This document shows, piece after piece, positions 50,488 through 59,376 of a stretch of DNA of 64,000 bases. The position numbers and the translations under genes were made by a program. This stretch comes from Rhodocyclales bacterium GT-UBC (GTDB lineage Bacteria; Pseudomonadota; Gammaproteobacteria; Burkholderiales; Rhodocyclaceae): the NCBI GenBank assembly GCA_003583745.1, contig QXPY01000001.1, positions 186,001 through 250,000 of the forward strand, given 5' to 3'. Position 1 is the stretch's first letter; each line of letters opens with the position of its first letter. The notes beneath the pieces were generated by a model. It was not told the DNA's origin. It did not search any database and was given only the letters and a program-made list of their open reading frames with translations.

Positions 50488-50566
50488 CATTTTTGTGGCG
50501 GGGAAATGCGAGTGTGAAGGCAGTTTTGCTGAAAAGCAGAAATATTTCACATTGGTGAAAATTTAT

Positions 50567-50597
50567 TGTTGCAGCGCAGCATTACTTTAGGCATACT
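50567..50597 (+). promoter_or_regulatory. Promoter of candidate small RNA with phasin-like operator
   Basis: TTGCAG (50569-50574) and CATACT (50592-50597) are spaced by exactly 17 bp. TGTTGCAGCGCAGCA at 50567-50581 covers the -35 box and matches the core of the phasin palindrome at 12 of 15 positions. A separate 6-bp inverted repeat TTTCAC / GTGAAA lies just upstream at 50545-50560. Confidence 0.6.
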
Positions 50598-50603
50598 AGG
50601 AAC

Positions 50604-50662
50604 TGTCTCCTCCATCTCCTCCAAGAAATGGATTTAAGCCCGCCTGGTGCGGGCTTTTTTTT
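50604..50662 (+). ncRNA. Candidate small RNA with two CUCCUCC motifs
   Basis: A predicted transcript of about 59 bases starts around 50604, seven bases after the -10 box. It ends in a strong terminator: AAGCCCGC / GCGGGCTT (8 bp, loop of 5) with eight T at 50655-50662. The 5' part is single-stranded looking and carries CTCCTCC twice (50607-50613 and 50616-50622), the complement of Shine-Dalgarno sequences. No ORF with a ribosome-binding site fits inside. The promoter shares an operator with phaP, so co-regulation is likely. The ends are estimated and expression is untested. Confidence 0.6.
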
Positions 50663-50688
50663 GTCCTGTGTTGCTCGCGGAGGCTAGA

Positions 50689-51150
50689 TCAGTGATCTTC
50701 CTTGCGGAACTTGTCGTGGCAGGCTTTGCAGGTTTCGCCGGTCTTGCCGAATTGGGCACGTAGTGCAGCAAGTTCACCACCGGCCGCCACCTTGGCCAGT
50801 TCGTTGGCTTCCTTGTTGAACGCTCCGGCCAGTTCGCGCACCTTGTCCTGTTCCTGGAAAAACTCCGCTTTGACCCGGGTCTTGGTGTCGCCAATATCCT
50901 TGTCTGTGCCCGCGCCATACAACGCGCCCATACCCGAATTGGAAATCGCCGCGATTGCTGCCGCCGCCTTGGCTGCCTCATCCTTGTTGAAATTACCGTC
51001 GATATTCGCCTTGATCTTGCCCATATTCCAGGCCATGAAGCTGTAGCCGGCCTTGCGGATCTTGATTTGGTCTTCTGGTTTGAGCGGGGCGGCGTAAGCG
51101 TTTCCGATCAGGAGGGTGGCGATGCTCAGCGCAAGAATTCGATACGTCAT
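50689..51150 (-). CDS. Cytochrome c' (class II c-type cytochrome)
   Basis: The 153-residue protein has a signal peptide (about 1-20, ending NAYA) and a four-helix cytochrome c' body. The haem site CKACH is near the C-terminus (about 142-146), and a conserved Arg/Lys-rich helix start QIKIRKAGYSFMAWNM is present. These cytochromes bind NO and CO at a five-coordinate haem in the periplasm and protect against nitrosative stress. NorE/NorF-like genes occur elsewhere in this window, but the gene is not linked to them. Confidence 0.9.
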   Translation of the reverse strand: MTYRILALSIATLLIGNAYAAPLKPEDQIKIRKAGYSFMAWNMGKIKANIDGNFNKDEAAKAAAAIAAISNSGMGALYGAGTDKDIGDTKTRVKAEFFQEQDKVRELAGAFNKEANELAKVAAGGELAALRAQFGKTGETCKACHDKFRKEDH

Positions 51151-51281
51151 GGGGTTGGCCTTTACTGGATAGGGTTGAAATGAAATGCGCTACCAGTATA
51201 GGAAGCCGTCCGCGATGACTCTGTGACCTGAGTTACACAGCCAATTTCGGTATGGTTTCTGGCCTCGATTATTGTCAAGCG

Positions 51282-51317
51282 AAAAAAAGGCCGCGCCTTA
51301 CTGAGGGGCGAGGCCTT
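51282..51317 (-). terminator. Terminator after small - strand ORF
   Basis: On the - strand AAGGCC-CGCC and its near-perfect complement form an 11-bp stem with one mismatch, ending in seven T. It lies 74 bp after the stop of the 68-residue ORF. Confidence 0.75.
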
Positions 51318-51390
51318 GATGGTTCGGGCGAAGGTTCGGAGAAGTCGAATTCCTGCCGTCTGTGTGCCCTACGTTTTTGCCTTCAGTCGG

Positions 51391-51597
51391 TCAGATGCCG
51401 GATGTGACCGGTTGCAAGGGAAGCAAAGAGCGGGCGGAGACGATGATCCGCTTTTTGACGCCGGAAGCCAGTTGGCGCTCCACTTCCCACATCGCCTGGC
51501 CTTTGACTACGGCGACCTGTTGAATGGCAGTCACTACGTCACCGAACTTGGTGCAGATGTATTCGGCACCATGCATGATCGAAGTTGTTACTTTCAT
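51391..51597 (-). CDS. Small uncharacterised protein
   Basis: The 68-residue protein starts at an ATG preceded by AGGAGACAAAATAA and ends before a terminator, so it looks like a complete monocistronic gene. The first two thirds (HGAEYICTKFGDVVTAIQQV, then VVKGQAMWEVERQL) suggest a small mixed alpha/beta fold; the end is basic and hydrophobic. There is no signal peptide. I recognise no family. Confidence 0.65.
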   Translation of the reverse strand: MKVTTSIMHGAEYICTKFGDVVTAIQQVAVVKGQAMWEVERQLASGVKKRIIVSARSLLPLQPVTSGI

Positions 51598-51811
51598 TTA
51601 TTTTGTCTCCTGTATTTACGAGCCGGATGCTAATCGTAACCGGTTCGGGAAATAGTATGCCTCGAAAAAATGCGTACCGTTAGTCTGATTTAATCGAAGC
51701 ATTTTCATTTGTATCCGGGGTGCATTTGTCCGGTATCAAAGGAAAAGTCGGGCTATCCGCTAACATCCTCTGCCTGAGCCCATTCGTGCCAATTCGGCAC
51801 TCCGCGAAGCC

Positions 51812-52033
51812 ATGACTAAACGATTTCCCCTGCATCCCAAACATCCCGAACGAATTTGCTGGGGCTGCGATAAATATTGTTCGGCAAAGGATCTGCAGTG
51901 CGGCAATGGTTCCGGTCGAACCCAGCATCCAGCCGAAATGCTTGGCGACGACTGGTACCAATGGGGCGATTGGGGCATCGAGGATGCGCCAGATCCGACT
52001 GCGGGCGAGGTAGCCCCGGTCAAATCCGCTTAG
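51812..52033 (+). CDS. DUF3079 domain protein
   Basis: The 73-residue protein has the compact DUF3079 pattern: FPLHPKHPERICWGCDKYC then GNGSGRTQHPAEMLGDDWYQWG. Four cysteines (ICWGCDKYC plus LQC) could form a small zinc site. The family is a single-domain protein of proteobacteria without an assigned role. It is convergent with the allA gene, leaving 31 bp between stops. Confidence 0.85.
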   Translation: MTKRFPLHPKHPERICWGCDKYCSAKDLQCGNGSGRTQHPAEMLGDDWYQWGDWGIEDAPDPTAGEVAPVKSA

Positions 52034-52064
52034 CTGGACGCGGGCTCGGTAGCGCTGCGTTGCT

Positions 52065-52559
52065 TCAGGACAGGTCGAGCCAGACCGGCGGCTCGATGCT
52101 GACTTCGTCGCAATTCTTGCCTGGGCCGCTGCGATCGATGACGAGAAAGTCGCTGACTCGATGCAGGGCAAGCAAAGGATGGTGCCAGACACCCGTCCGG
52201 TAATTGACGCCTTGACCCGGTTGGGCAAGGAATGCATGCAAGTCGTCAGCACTTGGCGCGGGGCCGGCTGTCGCGACAACGACCAGATAAGGCTCGCTGC
52301 TCAACGGTATGAAGGCTTGCGAGCCGAAAGGATGGCGTTCCATCATCGTGATGGAAAATGGCAAGGGCCGTGGCTGACCGCGGAATATACTGGCGATCAT
52401 TCGTCCTTCTGGCCCGGGGTCAAGGCTGGCGAGATCATGGTAGCGCTCGGTGTTGCCGCCATTGATACTGAAGTGCTGGACACTATCGTCCGCGGCAATG
52501 ACATCGCCGAACGGGGCGAAAGCCTCGCGGGTAAGTGGTTGAACGAGCAGTTTTTTCAC
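52065..52559 (-). CDS. allA: Ureidoglycolate lyase
   Basis: The 164-residue enzyme splits ureidoglycolate into glyoxylate and urea. It has the AllA pattern: [12 protein letters not shown] near 15, [11 protein letters not shown] near 70, and [14 protein letters not shown] near 116. It starts at a GTG whose last bases form the allantoicase stop (GTGA), so translation is coupled. It is the last gene of the puuE-alc-allA unit. The urea made here could be taken care of by the urt system or a urease encoded elsewhere. Confidence 0.92.
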   Translation of the reverse strand: MKKLLVQPLTREAFAPFGDVIAADDSVQHFSINGGNTERYHDLASLDPGPEGRMIASIFRGQPRPLPFSITMMERHPFGSQAFIPLSSEPYLVVVATAGPAPSADDLHAFLAQPGQGVNYRTGVWHHPLLALHRVSDFLVIDRSGPGKNCDEVSIEPPVWLDLS

Positions 52560-53596
52560 CGTGCCACCTTGCCCCACAGGCGCAGCCGCGATACCCCGCC
52601 GTCCGGGATGATGTTGAGGCGGACGTGGCTGACTGGGCCGAGCGCGCCAATGCCTTCGCTGAAGCTGTGGATGGCATCCATCGACAGCTTCTGTTCGCCG
52701 ATCAGGCTGGGCCAGAACATGCTCTGGGTGATGATCGACTGATCGGTACCCCCCGTCATCAATGCCGCCTGCAGCGAGAAGCGGTCGGGGAAGTTTCCCT
52801 TGAAGTGGGCGGTATCGACTTCGATGCGCTCGATGATGCCGGGCGTGCCCAGTTGCAGGATGCACCAGTCGTTGCCCGGTTCGCGGCGACGCCGGGTTTC
52901 CCAGCCGTCGCCCATGTTGATGCCGCGGCCGGGCAGGATCAGGTTGGCGGCGGCGCCGAAGTGGGCGTCGTTCCAGGCAACGGCGCGGCCGCCGTTTTCC
53001 ACGGCGGCCAGGTCGTAGATCTTTTCCGGCTGGCCGGCATCGAAGATGCCGACCGGCTGGCCATAGACGCGCAAGCGGGCGACGCCGCCATCCGGATAGA
53101 TGTTGATGCGCAGATGGCTCCAGGTACCGCTGCTGGCGATCTCCAGCAGATGGTGGCTGTTGCCCTTCAGGCTGGTCGATTCGAGAACGGTCGTCCACTG
53201 GGCGGCGGCCAGCGTGTCGGCATCATCGCTGGTGCTGTCGGTGGCTTCGATCGAGATGGCCGGAGCGTAATTGCCGGTGAAGTGGCTGGTGTCCACGTCG
53301 AAGCCGCGGATGCTTCCACGCCGACCCAGCTTGATCAGGCTCCAGTCGTAGCCGGTGGTGCGCTTGCGGCGGGTTTCCCAGCCATCCATCCATTTGCCGT
53401 TGGCGTCGTACTTGCCGGGTACGAAGACGGCCGGTTCGGGATTGAGCATGCGTTCGAGCGGGGCGAAGAATTCGTCGCTGGCGAAAATCGCCTGGGCGCC
53501 GATGCGCGGGTCGGCCAGGTTGATCGACTGGCGGGCCCAGGCCGGCAGATCGGCGGCGGGGGAAATGATCGGGGCACCGAGGGGAGATTGGCTCAT
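52556..53596 (-). CDS. alc: Allantoicase
   Basis: The 346-residue protein has two homologous jelly-roll repeats. Each contains a [12 protein letters not shown] motif (GWETRRKRT near 71 and [11 protein letters not shown] near 230), a DTSHF/DTAHF motif with GNY/GNF, and an [18 protein letters not shown] strand. It hydrolyses allantoate to ureidoglycolate and urea. The ATG at 53596 is preceded by a GGAAC-type purine run and lies 17 bp after the puuE stop. It is read with puuE and allA. Confidence 0.93.
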   Translation of the reverse strand: MSQSPLGAPIISPAADLPAWARQSINLADPRIGAQAIFASDEFFAPLERMLNPEPAVFVPGKYDANGKWMDGWETRRKRTTGYDWSLIKLGRRGSIRGFDVDTSHFTGNYAPAISIEATDSTSDDADTLAAAQWTTVLESTSLKGNSHHLLEIASSGTWSHLRINIYPDGGVARLRVYGQPVGIFDAGQPEKIYDLAAVENGGRAVAWNDAHFGAAANLILPGRGINMGDGWETRRRREPGNDWCILQLGTPGIIERIEVDTAHFKGNFPDRFSLQAALMTGGTDQSIITQSMFWPSLIGEQKLSMDAIHSFSEGIGALGPVSHVRLNIIPDGGVSRLRLWGKVAR

Positions 53597-53613
53597 CTTG
53601 GGAGTTCCTTGTT

Positions 53614-54552
53614 TCAGCGAGGCAAATAGGGGTGAGTGGCTTGCCAGTGGCGGGCGATGTCGATCCGCCGGCAGACCCAGATCCGGTCGTGTTGTTCGAT
53701 ATGGTCGAGAAAGCGTTGCAGGGCCAGGAAGCGGCCGGGACGGCCGAGCAGGCGGCAATGCATGCCGATGGACAGCATTTTTGGCGATTCGTCACCTTCG
53801 GCATAAAGCACGTCGAAACTGTCCTTCAGGTACTGGAAGAACGGATCGCCATGGCTGAAGCCTTGCGGCAGCGAAAAGCGCATGTCGTTGGTGTCGAGCG
53901 TGTAGGGCACGATCAGGTGCGGCACCGTCTGGCCGTCGCTGCGCGTCACTTCGCTCCAGAACGGCAGGTCGTCACCGTAGTAGTCGCTGTCATAGAGCAG
54001 GGCGCCGTCGTCGACCACGAGGCGGCGGGTGTTCGGGCTGTCGCGACCGGTGTACCAGCCGAGCGGGCGGTTGCCGGTCATGTTGTGGATGATTTCCAGC
54101 GCCGAACGCATGTGTTCGCGCTCGGTCGCTTCGTCGATGTTCTGGTAATGAATCCAGCGCAAGCCGTGGCAGGCGATCTCGTGACCGAGTTCGCCAAAGG
54201 CGGCGGTCAGTTCGGCGTGGCGCTGCAGGGCCATGGCGACGCCGAAGACGGTCAGCGGCAGGCCGCGTTTCTCGAATTCGCGCAGGATGCGCCAGACGCC
54301 GACACGGGAGCCGTATTCGTAGATCGACTCCATCGACAGGTGGCGATCCGGATAGGCGGCCGGATTGAACATTTCGGACAGGAATTGTTCGGAGCCGGCG
54401 TCGCCATGCAGGACGCAGTTCTCGCCGCCTTCTTCGTAGTTGAGGACGAACTGGACGGCGATGCGAGCCCGCCCGGGCCAGGCGGCGTGTGGCGGATGCG
54501 CACCATATCCAATCAGATCGCGCGGGTATTCGGTTTTATGTATATGGCTCAT
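53614..54552 (-). CDS. puuE: Allantoinase, PuuE type (polysaccharide-deacetylase fold)
   Basis: The 312-residue protein has the NodB-like fold of metal-independent allantoinases: [22 protein letters not shown] at about 29-50, [11 protein letters not shown] near 136, and [15 protein letters not shown] near 172. It converts allantoin to allantoate and is unrelated to the zinc amidohydrolase AllB. A start four codons upstream (54564) is also possible. It is divergent from the gpt-like gene, with 50 bp between start codons, so they may share a regulatory region. Confidence 0.92.
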   Translation of the reverse strand: MSHIHKTEYPRDLIGYGAHPPHAAWPGRARIAVQFVLNYEEGGENCVLHGDAGSEQFLSEMFNPAAYPDRHLSMESIYEYGSRVGVWRILREFEKRGLPLTVFGVAMALQRHAELTAAFGELGHEIACHGLRWIHYQNIDEATEREHMRSALEIIHNMTGNRPLGWYTGRDSPNTRRLVVDDGALLYDSDYYGDDLPFWSEVTRSDGQTVPHLIVPYTLDTNDMRFSLPQGFSHGDPFFQYLKDSFDVLYAEGDESPKMLSIGMHCRLLGRPGRFLALQRFLDHIEQHDRIWVCRRIDIARHWQATHPYLPR

Positions 54553-54602
54553 GTCCGGCTCCAACTATACTGCGGCCCATTCTTTTTTCTCGGGAATGAA
54601 CC

Positions 54603-55121
54603 ATGGAAAATTCGCCTACCAGCCCCTACCGTGACGATATCGTGATCTCCTGGCCGGAACTGCACCGGGACACCCGCTTGCTCTGCCACCAGTTGATGGA
54701 AAAGGGGCCGTTCAAGGGCATCATCGCTATTGCTCGCGGTGGCCTGATTCCCGCCGCACTGGTTGCCCGCGAACTGGAAATCCGCCTGATGGACACCATT
54801 TGCGCTTCCAGCTACGAAGCGGCCGACGACGATACCGCCCAGACCATGCGCAAGGAAGTGAAGATCCTCAAGGGGGTCGATCACGATGGCGAGGGTTTCC
54901 TGCTGATCGATGACCTGGTCGATACCGGCAATACCGCCCGGGTGATCCGCAAGCTGCTGCCCAAGGCCTATTTCGCGACGCTTTATGCCAAGCCGATGGG
55001 GCGCCAGGTGGTCGATCTGTGCGTCAAGGAATTCAGTCAGGACAAGTGGATCTACTTCCCGTGGGATATCGATTACCAGTTTGTCCCGCCGATCAAGAAA
55101 CATCGCAGCAATCCCGCCTGA
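54603..55121 (+). CDS. gpt: Xanthine phosphoribosyltransferase-like protein
   Basis: The 172-residue enzyme has the PRPP-binding motif FLLIDDLVDTGNTA near 99-112 and the N-terminal IAIARGGLIPAAL. These match xanthine-guanine phosphoribosyltransferase, which salvages xanthine, hypoxanthine or guanine. Located inside the purine-catabolic block, it probably decides whether bases are salvaged or degraded. Its stop (55119-55121) directly abuts the stop of puuD on the other strand. Confidence 0.87.
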   Translation: MENSPTSPYRDDIVISWPELHRDTRLLCHQLMEKGPFKGIIAIARGGLIPAALVARELEIRLMDTICASSYEAADDDTAQTMRKEVKILKGVDHDGEGFLLIDDLVDTGNTARVIRKLLPKAYFATLYAKPMGRQVVDLCVKEFSQDKWIYFPWDIDYQFVPPIKKHRSNPA

Positions 55122-56309
55122 TCAGCGGTAACCGCCGGCCGCCCAGGCGGCCAGCAATTGACGTTCGGCATCGGTCATCGCGGTGATGTTGCCGAGCGGC
55201 ATGGCCTTGAGCTGAACCGCCTGGGTCAGGATCTTCGGGCCGTTGAGACGGACGTTCTCCGGCGTATCGAGCAGCACGCCAGCTGGCGGTGCCGGCATCA
55301 GGGTCGGCGTCGAACTGTGGCAACCGGCGCAGCGCGCCGCGACCACCGGCTGGATCTGGGCCAGCGTCGGGGCCGAAGCGGCGTCGGCCAGCTTGACCGG
55401 TACCGGGGCCAGCCAGACGAAGACGGCGAGCAGGATGCTGCCGCCGGCCAGCGGATAAGGCCAGGCAAAGTGACCCTTGTGGCGCAGATTGAAGAAGTGG
55501 CGGATCAGCACTGCCGCCAGCAGGATCGCCGTCAGCACCAGCCAGGCCTGCGGATGGTTGTAGGTGAAGGCATAGTGGTTGGAGATCATGCAGAACAGCA
55601 CCGGCAGGGTCAGGTAGTTGTTATGCACGCTGCGCTGCTTGGCCCGCTGGCCGTAGATCGGGTCCGGCGTCTCGCCGCGCTGCATGGCGGCAACGGTGGT
55701 TTTCTGGCCGGGAATGATCCAGAAGAAGACATTGGCGCTCATCGTCGTGGCGATCATCGCCCCGACATGCAAAAAAGCCGCGCGGCCGGAGAGCAGGTGG
55801 TTCAGCCCCCAGGCAACGGCCACCACGAAGAGGAAGTAGAGGCCGGCGAAAAGCAGCATGCTACGCTTCATCAGCAGCCGGCACAGGCCGTCGTAGACCA
55901 GCCAGCCGCCGGCCAGTGTGAGCAGGCCGATGCCGATCGCCGCACCCGGTGTCAAAGCTGCCTTGGCCGGATCGACCATGTAGGTGGCAGCCTGCGAGTA
56001 GTAAAGCACGCCGAGCAGGAAGAAGCCGGTGATCCAGGTCGAGTAGGACTCCCACTTGAACCAGTGCAGGTCGTCCGGCAGATGCTTCGGAGCAACCAGG
56101 TATTTTTGCGGGTTGTAGAAACCACCGCCATGGACGGCCCACAACTCGCCGCCGACGCCCTTGGCTTTCAGGTCGGGGTCGGTCGGAGCTTTGAGCGTGT
56201 TGTCGAGCCAGACGAAGTAGAAGGACGAGCCGATCCAGGCGATGCCGACGATCAGGTGCAGCCAGCGCAGCAGCAGCGAGGCGATTTCAATCAGGTAGGC
56301 GGCGTCCAT
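55122..56309 (-). CDS. puuD: Urate hydroxylase PuuD with cytochrome c domain
   Basis: The 395-residue protein is a membrane urate oxidase. About eight hydrophobic helices begin with LRWLHLIVGIAWIGSSFYFVW, and a C-terminal periplasmic cytochrome c domain carries CAGCH (about 327-331) with methionine ligands following. Electrons from urate go to the respiratory chain rather than to oxygen as in soluble uricases, so no hydrogen peroxide is made. uraH lies upstream and overlaps at one base. The product is 5-hydroxyisourate. Confidence 0.92.
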   Translation of the reverse strand: MDAAYLIEIASLLLRWLHLIVGIAWIGSSFYFVWLDNTLKAPTDPDLKAKGVGGELWAVHGGGFYNPQKYLVAPKHLPDDLHWFKWESYSTWITGFFLLGVLYYSQAATYMVDPAKAALTPGAAIGIGLLTLAGGWLVYDGLCRLLMKRSMLLFAGLYFLFVVAVAWGLNHLLSGRAAFLHVGAMIATTMSANVFFWIIPGQKTTVAAMQRGETPDPIYGQRAKQRSVHNNYLTLPVLFCMISNHYAFTYNHPQAWLVLTAILLAAVLIRHFFNLRHKGHFAWPYPLAGGSILLAVFVWLAPVPVKLADAASAPTLAQIQPVVAARCAGCHSSTPTLMPAPPAGVLLDTPENVRLNGPKILTQAVQLKAMPLGNITAMTDAERQLLAAWAAGGYR

Positions 56310-56662
56310 CAGCTGCCCCGGTAGGTCGAGTAGGACCAGGGCGAGACCAGCAGCGGCACGTGGTAATGGCTATCGGCATCGGCGATGCCGAATTGCAGGC
56401 TGATCTGGTCGAGGAAGGACGGCTCGGGCAGATCGACGCCCAGGCTGCGGAAATAGGGCGCGGTCAGGAAGAGCAGTTCATAACGGCCGCTGAGCAAGGC
56501 ATCGCCTTCGAGCAGGGGACGATCGAAGCGGCCGTCGGCGTTGGTCGTGCCGGTGAGCAGCAAGCTGCGCTGGTCGCCTTCCAGCCGGTAGAGGCTGAAG
56601 GTCATGCCGGCGGCAGGGGTGCCGTGGGCGGTATCGAGAACGTGGGTGGTCAGGCGCCCCAT
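56309..56662 (-). CDS. uraH: 5-Hydroxyisourate hydrolase (transthyretin-like)
   Basis: The 117-residue protein hydrolyses 5-hydroxyisourate to OHCU. It starts [19 protein letters not shown], with the catalytic histidine of TTHVLD, and contains [19 protein letters not shown] at the end, the diagnostic C-terminal YRGS motif. The fold is a transthyretin-like tetramer. It is the first gene of a uraH-puuD unit. The 239-bp gap to uraD is the likely shared promoter region. Confidence 0.95.
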   Translation of the reverse strand: MGRLTTHVLDTAHGTPAAGMTFSLYRLEGDQRSLLLTGTTNADGRFDRPLLEGDALLSGRYELLFLTAPYFRSLGVDLPEPSFLDQISLQFGIADADSHYHVPLLVSPWSYSTYRGS

Positions 56663-56901
56663 GGGCTTTCTCCGTGGACGGAATTTCAATGGGCCGATTA
56701 TAGGAAGCCTGGCCCACCGAGGGTTTTATAAAGGCTATGGGTTTTTTCAAATGTTCGACCGGTCTGTCTTTGGCGAACTGCATGCGGCGTAGCCGGTCGG
56801 TATATGAAAGGCGAGAAGACCATTATATTGCCCGGCGGCTTGCTGGACCGGGGGGCTCCTCCGTAAGCTAGGATAACGAACAACAGCCCCACGTTTCCCT
56901 C

Positions 56902-57423
56902 ATGCCCGAACTACTGACCGTCGCCAGTCTCTCCAGCCTTGACCGCACTGCCTTTGTCGGCAAAGTCGGCGCGGTTTTCGAACATTCGCCCTGGGTCATG
57001 GAGCGCGCCTGGGAAAAGCGGCCCTTCGCCACCCGGGCGGCGTTTTACGCCCAGCTTGCCGAGGTGCTGCGCGAAGCCGGGCGCGAACTGCAACTGGCCT
57101 TGATCAACGCCCACCCGGAACTGGCCGGCAAGGCGGCGATCCGCGGCGAACTGACCGCCGATTCGGCCCGCGAGCAGGCCGGGGCGGGCTTGAATGCCTG
57201 CACGCCGGAAGAGTTCGGCTGGATCCAGCGGCTGAATACCGCCTACCGCGAGAAGTTCGGCTGGCCCTTCATCATCGCGGTCAAGGGGCTGAGCCGCAGC
57301 GAGATCATCGCCGAAATGGCCCGGCGGACCGAGCGTTCGGCCGACGAGGAATTCTCCGAGGCGTTGGCGCAGATCATCCGCATTGCCAGTTTCCGCCTCG
57401 ACGATCTGATCGCCGCTGACTGA
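56902..57423 (+). CDS. uraD: OHCU decarboxylase
   Basis: The 173-residue protein decarboxylates 2-oxo-4-hydroxy-4-carboxy-5-ureidoimidazoline to S-allantoin. It shows the catalytic histidine in NAHPELAGKA (about 69-78), the glutamate region LNACTPEEFGWI and the FGWPFIIAVKG strand. It is helical throughout with no cofactor. It is divergent from uraH and convergent with the LysR gene beyond a shared terminator. It completes urate-to-allantoin conversion with puuD and uraH. Confidence 0.95.
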   Translation: MPELLTVASLSSLDRTAFVGKVGAVFEHSPWVMERAWEKRPFATRAAFYAQLAEVLREAGRELQLALINAHPELAGKAAIRGELTADSAREQAGAGLNACTPEEFGWIQRLNTAYREKFGWPFIIAVKGLSRSEIIAEMARRTERSADEEFSEALAQIIRIASFRLDDLIAAD

Positions 57424-57450
57424 GCCGGGGGCAGGTGCCCCGCACAAATG

Positions 57451-57479
57451 AAAAGGGCTGCCCGGCGAAGGCAGCCCTT
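57451..57479. terminator. Bidirectional terminator between uraD and LysR gene
   Basis: AAGGGCTGCC / GGCAGCCCTT is a perfect 10-bp stem with a 7-base loop. The - strand side has four T after the stem, so it best serves the LysR gene. Confidence 0.82.
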
Positions 57480-57496
57480 GTTCATCGCCGGGTCAT

Positions 57497-58483
57497 TTAG
57501 GCCAGAGCGCGTTGGCGGGCGGCCGGTTTGGCGGTCTGCGCAGCCTCGTTCTTGTTGCCGAGCTTTTCGCGGATGACATCGATGATCTGATCGCGGAACC
57601 AGCGGCATTCTTCCGAGTGGTGCGAGCGATCGTGCCAGAGCAGGTAGAAGCGCATCTTCGGGAATTCGAGTGGCGACTCGGCATAGCACAGGTCGCCGAG
57701 CGAACAGCAATGTTCCGCAAAAATGCGCGGCGCCGAGAAGATGATGTCGTTCTGCAGCAGTACGTAGGGCACCAGGTTGAAATAGGGCACGCTGGCCACG
57801 ATGTTGCGCTTCAGGCGTTCGCGGGCCAGCTGCATGTCGATGACGCCGCGCTGGCCGACGGCATAGGGCGTCGGCACCAGGTGCTCGGCATTCAGGTAGT
57901 CGTCCTGGGTCAGCTTGTGGCCGGCCAGCGGATGATTCTTGCGCATCAGGCAGACCACGTCGTCGTCGAACAGCGGCGCCAGGCGCAGGTGTTCCGGCGG
58001 TTGCGGCCAGTTGCCGACGACGATGTCCAGTTCGCCCGACTCCAGGGCCTTCGAGTAGTCGTAGTCCGGGCCGAAGGAGTGCAGGACGACCTGCGAATTC
58101 GGTGCCAGCTTGCGCAGGCGGGCGACGATGCTGCCGATCAGGATGGCGTTGAGGTAGTCTGGCGTCGCGATATTGAAGATGCGCTTCGATTTCATCGGGT
58201 CGAAGCGGACCTGCTGCAGGCCGATGGCCTCGATTTGCGACAGCGCGATCTTGACCGGCTCGAGCAGCGACTGACCACGCTCGGTCGGCGTCATGCCGTT
58301 GCGGCTGCGGACCAGCAACTGGTCGCCGGTGATGTCGCGCAGACGGCGCAAGGCGGTGCTGACGGCGGGCTGGGACTGGTTCAGGCGGCGTGCGGCATTC
58401 GAGACACTGCATTCGGTGAGCAGGGCGTGCAGCACTTGCAGCAGATGTACGTCGATCGATTCCCAGGAGCAGGTCGTGGCCAT
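57497..58483 (-). CDS. LysR family transcriptional regulator
   Basis: The 328-residue regulator has the N-terminal winged helix: LTECSVSNAARRLNQSQPAV then STALRRLRDITGDQLLVRSRNG. A periplasmic-binding-protein-like effector domain follows from about 95. It sits between uraD and urtE and so probably controls the purine-to-urea genes or the urt genes. The effector could be a urate-pathway intermediate, but nothing in the sequence proves it. Confidence 0.9.
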   Translation of the reverse strand: MATTCSWESIDVHLLQVLHALLTECSVSNAARRLNQSQPAVSTALRRLRDITGDQLLVRSRNGMTPTERGQSLLEPVKIALSQIEAIGLQQVRFDPMKSKRIFNIATPDYLNAILIGSIVARLRKLAPNSQVVLHSFGPDYDYSKALESGELDIVVGNWPQPPEHLRLAPLFDDDVVCLMRKNHPLAGHKLTQDDYLNAEHLVPTPYAVGQRGVIDMQLARERLKRNIVASVPYFNLVPYVLLQNDIIFSAPRIFAEHCCSLGDLCYAESPLEFPKMRFYLLWHDRSHHSEECRWFRDQIIDVIREKLGNKNEAAQTAKPAARQRALA

Positions 58484-58670
58484 TATTCCCTCTATTGTTT
58501 CAGCTTGGATTCACTGTGCAAGCAATAAACGGGCCGCTCCGAAAGTGCCCGAAATGGCCATGGGAAGGGCGAGTGGGCCTGTGTTCATGCACCAATTTCA
58601 GGCATGGCTGATGGCTGCAGGCACCAAGAGCAGGCGGTTTTGCCTCCCGCGCCGGGTGCCGTGCTAGGCC

Positions 58671-59363
58671 TCAAACCGCCAGGGCCTCGCGGACCCCATC
58701 CTGGGGCATGTTTTCGCCCTTGCCGCGCATGATGAATTCGCCGCGCTCCATCAGCAGGTACTGGTCGGCCAGCGATTCGGCAAAGTCGTAATACTGCTCG
58801 ACGAGCAGGATCGCCATTTCGCCGGTGGCGGCCAGCATGCGGATCGCCCGTTCGATGTCCTTGATGATCGAAGGCTGGATGCCTTCGGTCGGCTCGTCGA
58901 GGATGAGCAGCTTCGGTCCCATCGCCAATGCCCGGCCAATGGCGAGCTGTTGTTGCTGGCCGCCGGAAAGATCGCCGCCACGCCGGTGCATCATCTGCTT
59001 GAGGACCGGGAACATCTCGAAAATGCGCGGTGGAATCGGGGTACTGCCCGGCTTGGTGGCCAGCCCCATCAGCAGGTTTTCCTCGACCGTCAGCCGCGGG
59101 AAGATCTCGCGCCCTTGCGGCACGTAGCCAATGCCGGCCTTGACGCGTTCGTGCGGGGGCAGGTGGGTGATGTCCTTGCCGTCGAAGGTGATCGAGCCGG
59201 ACTTGGTCTTGACCAGCCCCATCAGCGACTTGAGCAGCGTGGTCTTGCCGACGCCGTTGCGGCCGAGCAGGGTGGTGACCTTGCCGATTTCGACTTCGAA
59301 GGACAGGCCGCGCAGGATGTGGCTGCCGCCGTAGGCTTGGTTCAGGGTATCGACTTTGAGCAT
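58671..59363 (-). CDS. urtE: Urea ABC transporter ATP-binding protein UrtE
   Basis: The 230-residue ABC ATPase has Walker A GRNGVGKTTLL near 34, the LSGGQQQQLAIGRAL signature and Walker B LLILDEPTEGIQ. Its LivF-type form and YVPQGREIFPRLTVEENL pattern match UrtE. It is the second ATPase of the high-affinity urea/short-chain-amide transporter and lies 13 bp after urtD. Confidence 0.9.
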   Translation of the reverse strand: MLKVDTLNQAYGGSHILRGLSFEVEIGKVTTLLGRNGVGKTTLLKSLMGLVKTKSGSITFDGKDITHLPPHERVKAGIGYVPQGREIFPRLTVEENLLMGLATKPGSTPIPPRIFEMFPVLKQMMHRRGGDLSGGQQQQLAIGRALAMGPKLLILDEPTEGIQPSIIKDIERAIRMLAATGEMAILLVEQYYDFAESLADQYLLMERGEFIMRGKGENMPQDGVREALAV

Positions 59364-59376
59364 GATGTCTGTTCCG

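Noticed and set aside
51680..52279. Open frame of 199 codons on the - strand
   Set aside because: It overlaps the clear DUF3079 gene and part of allA and has no motif.
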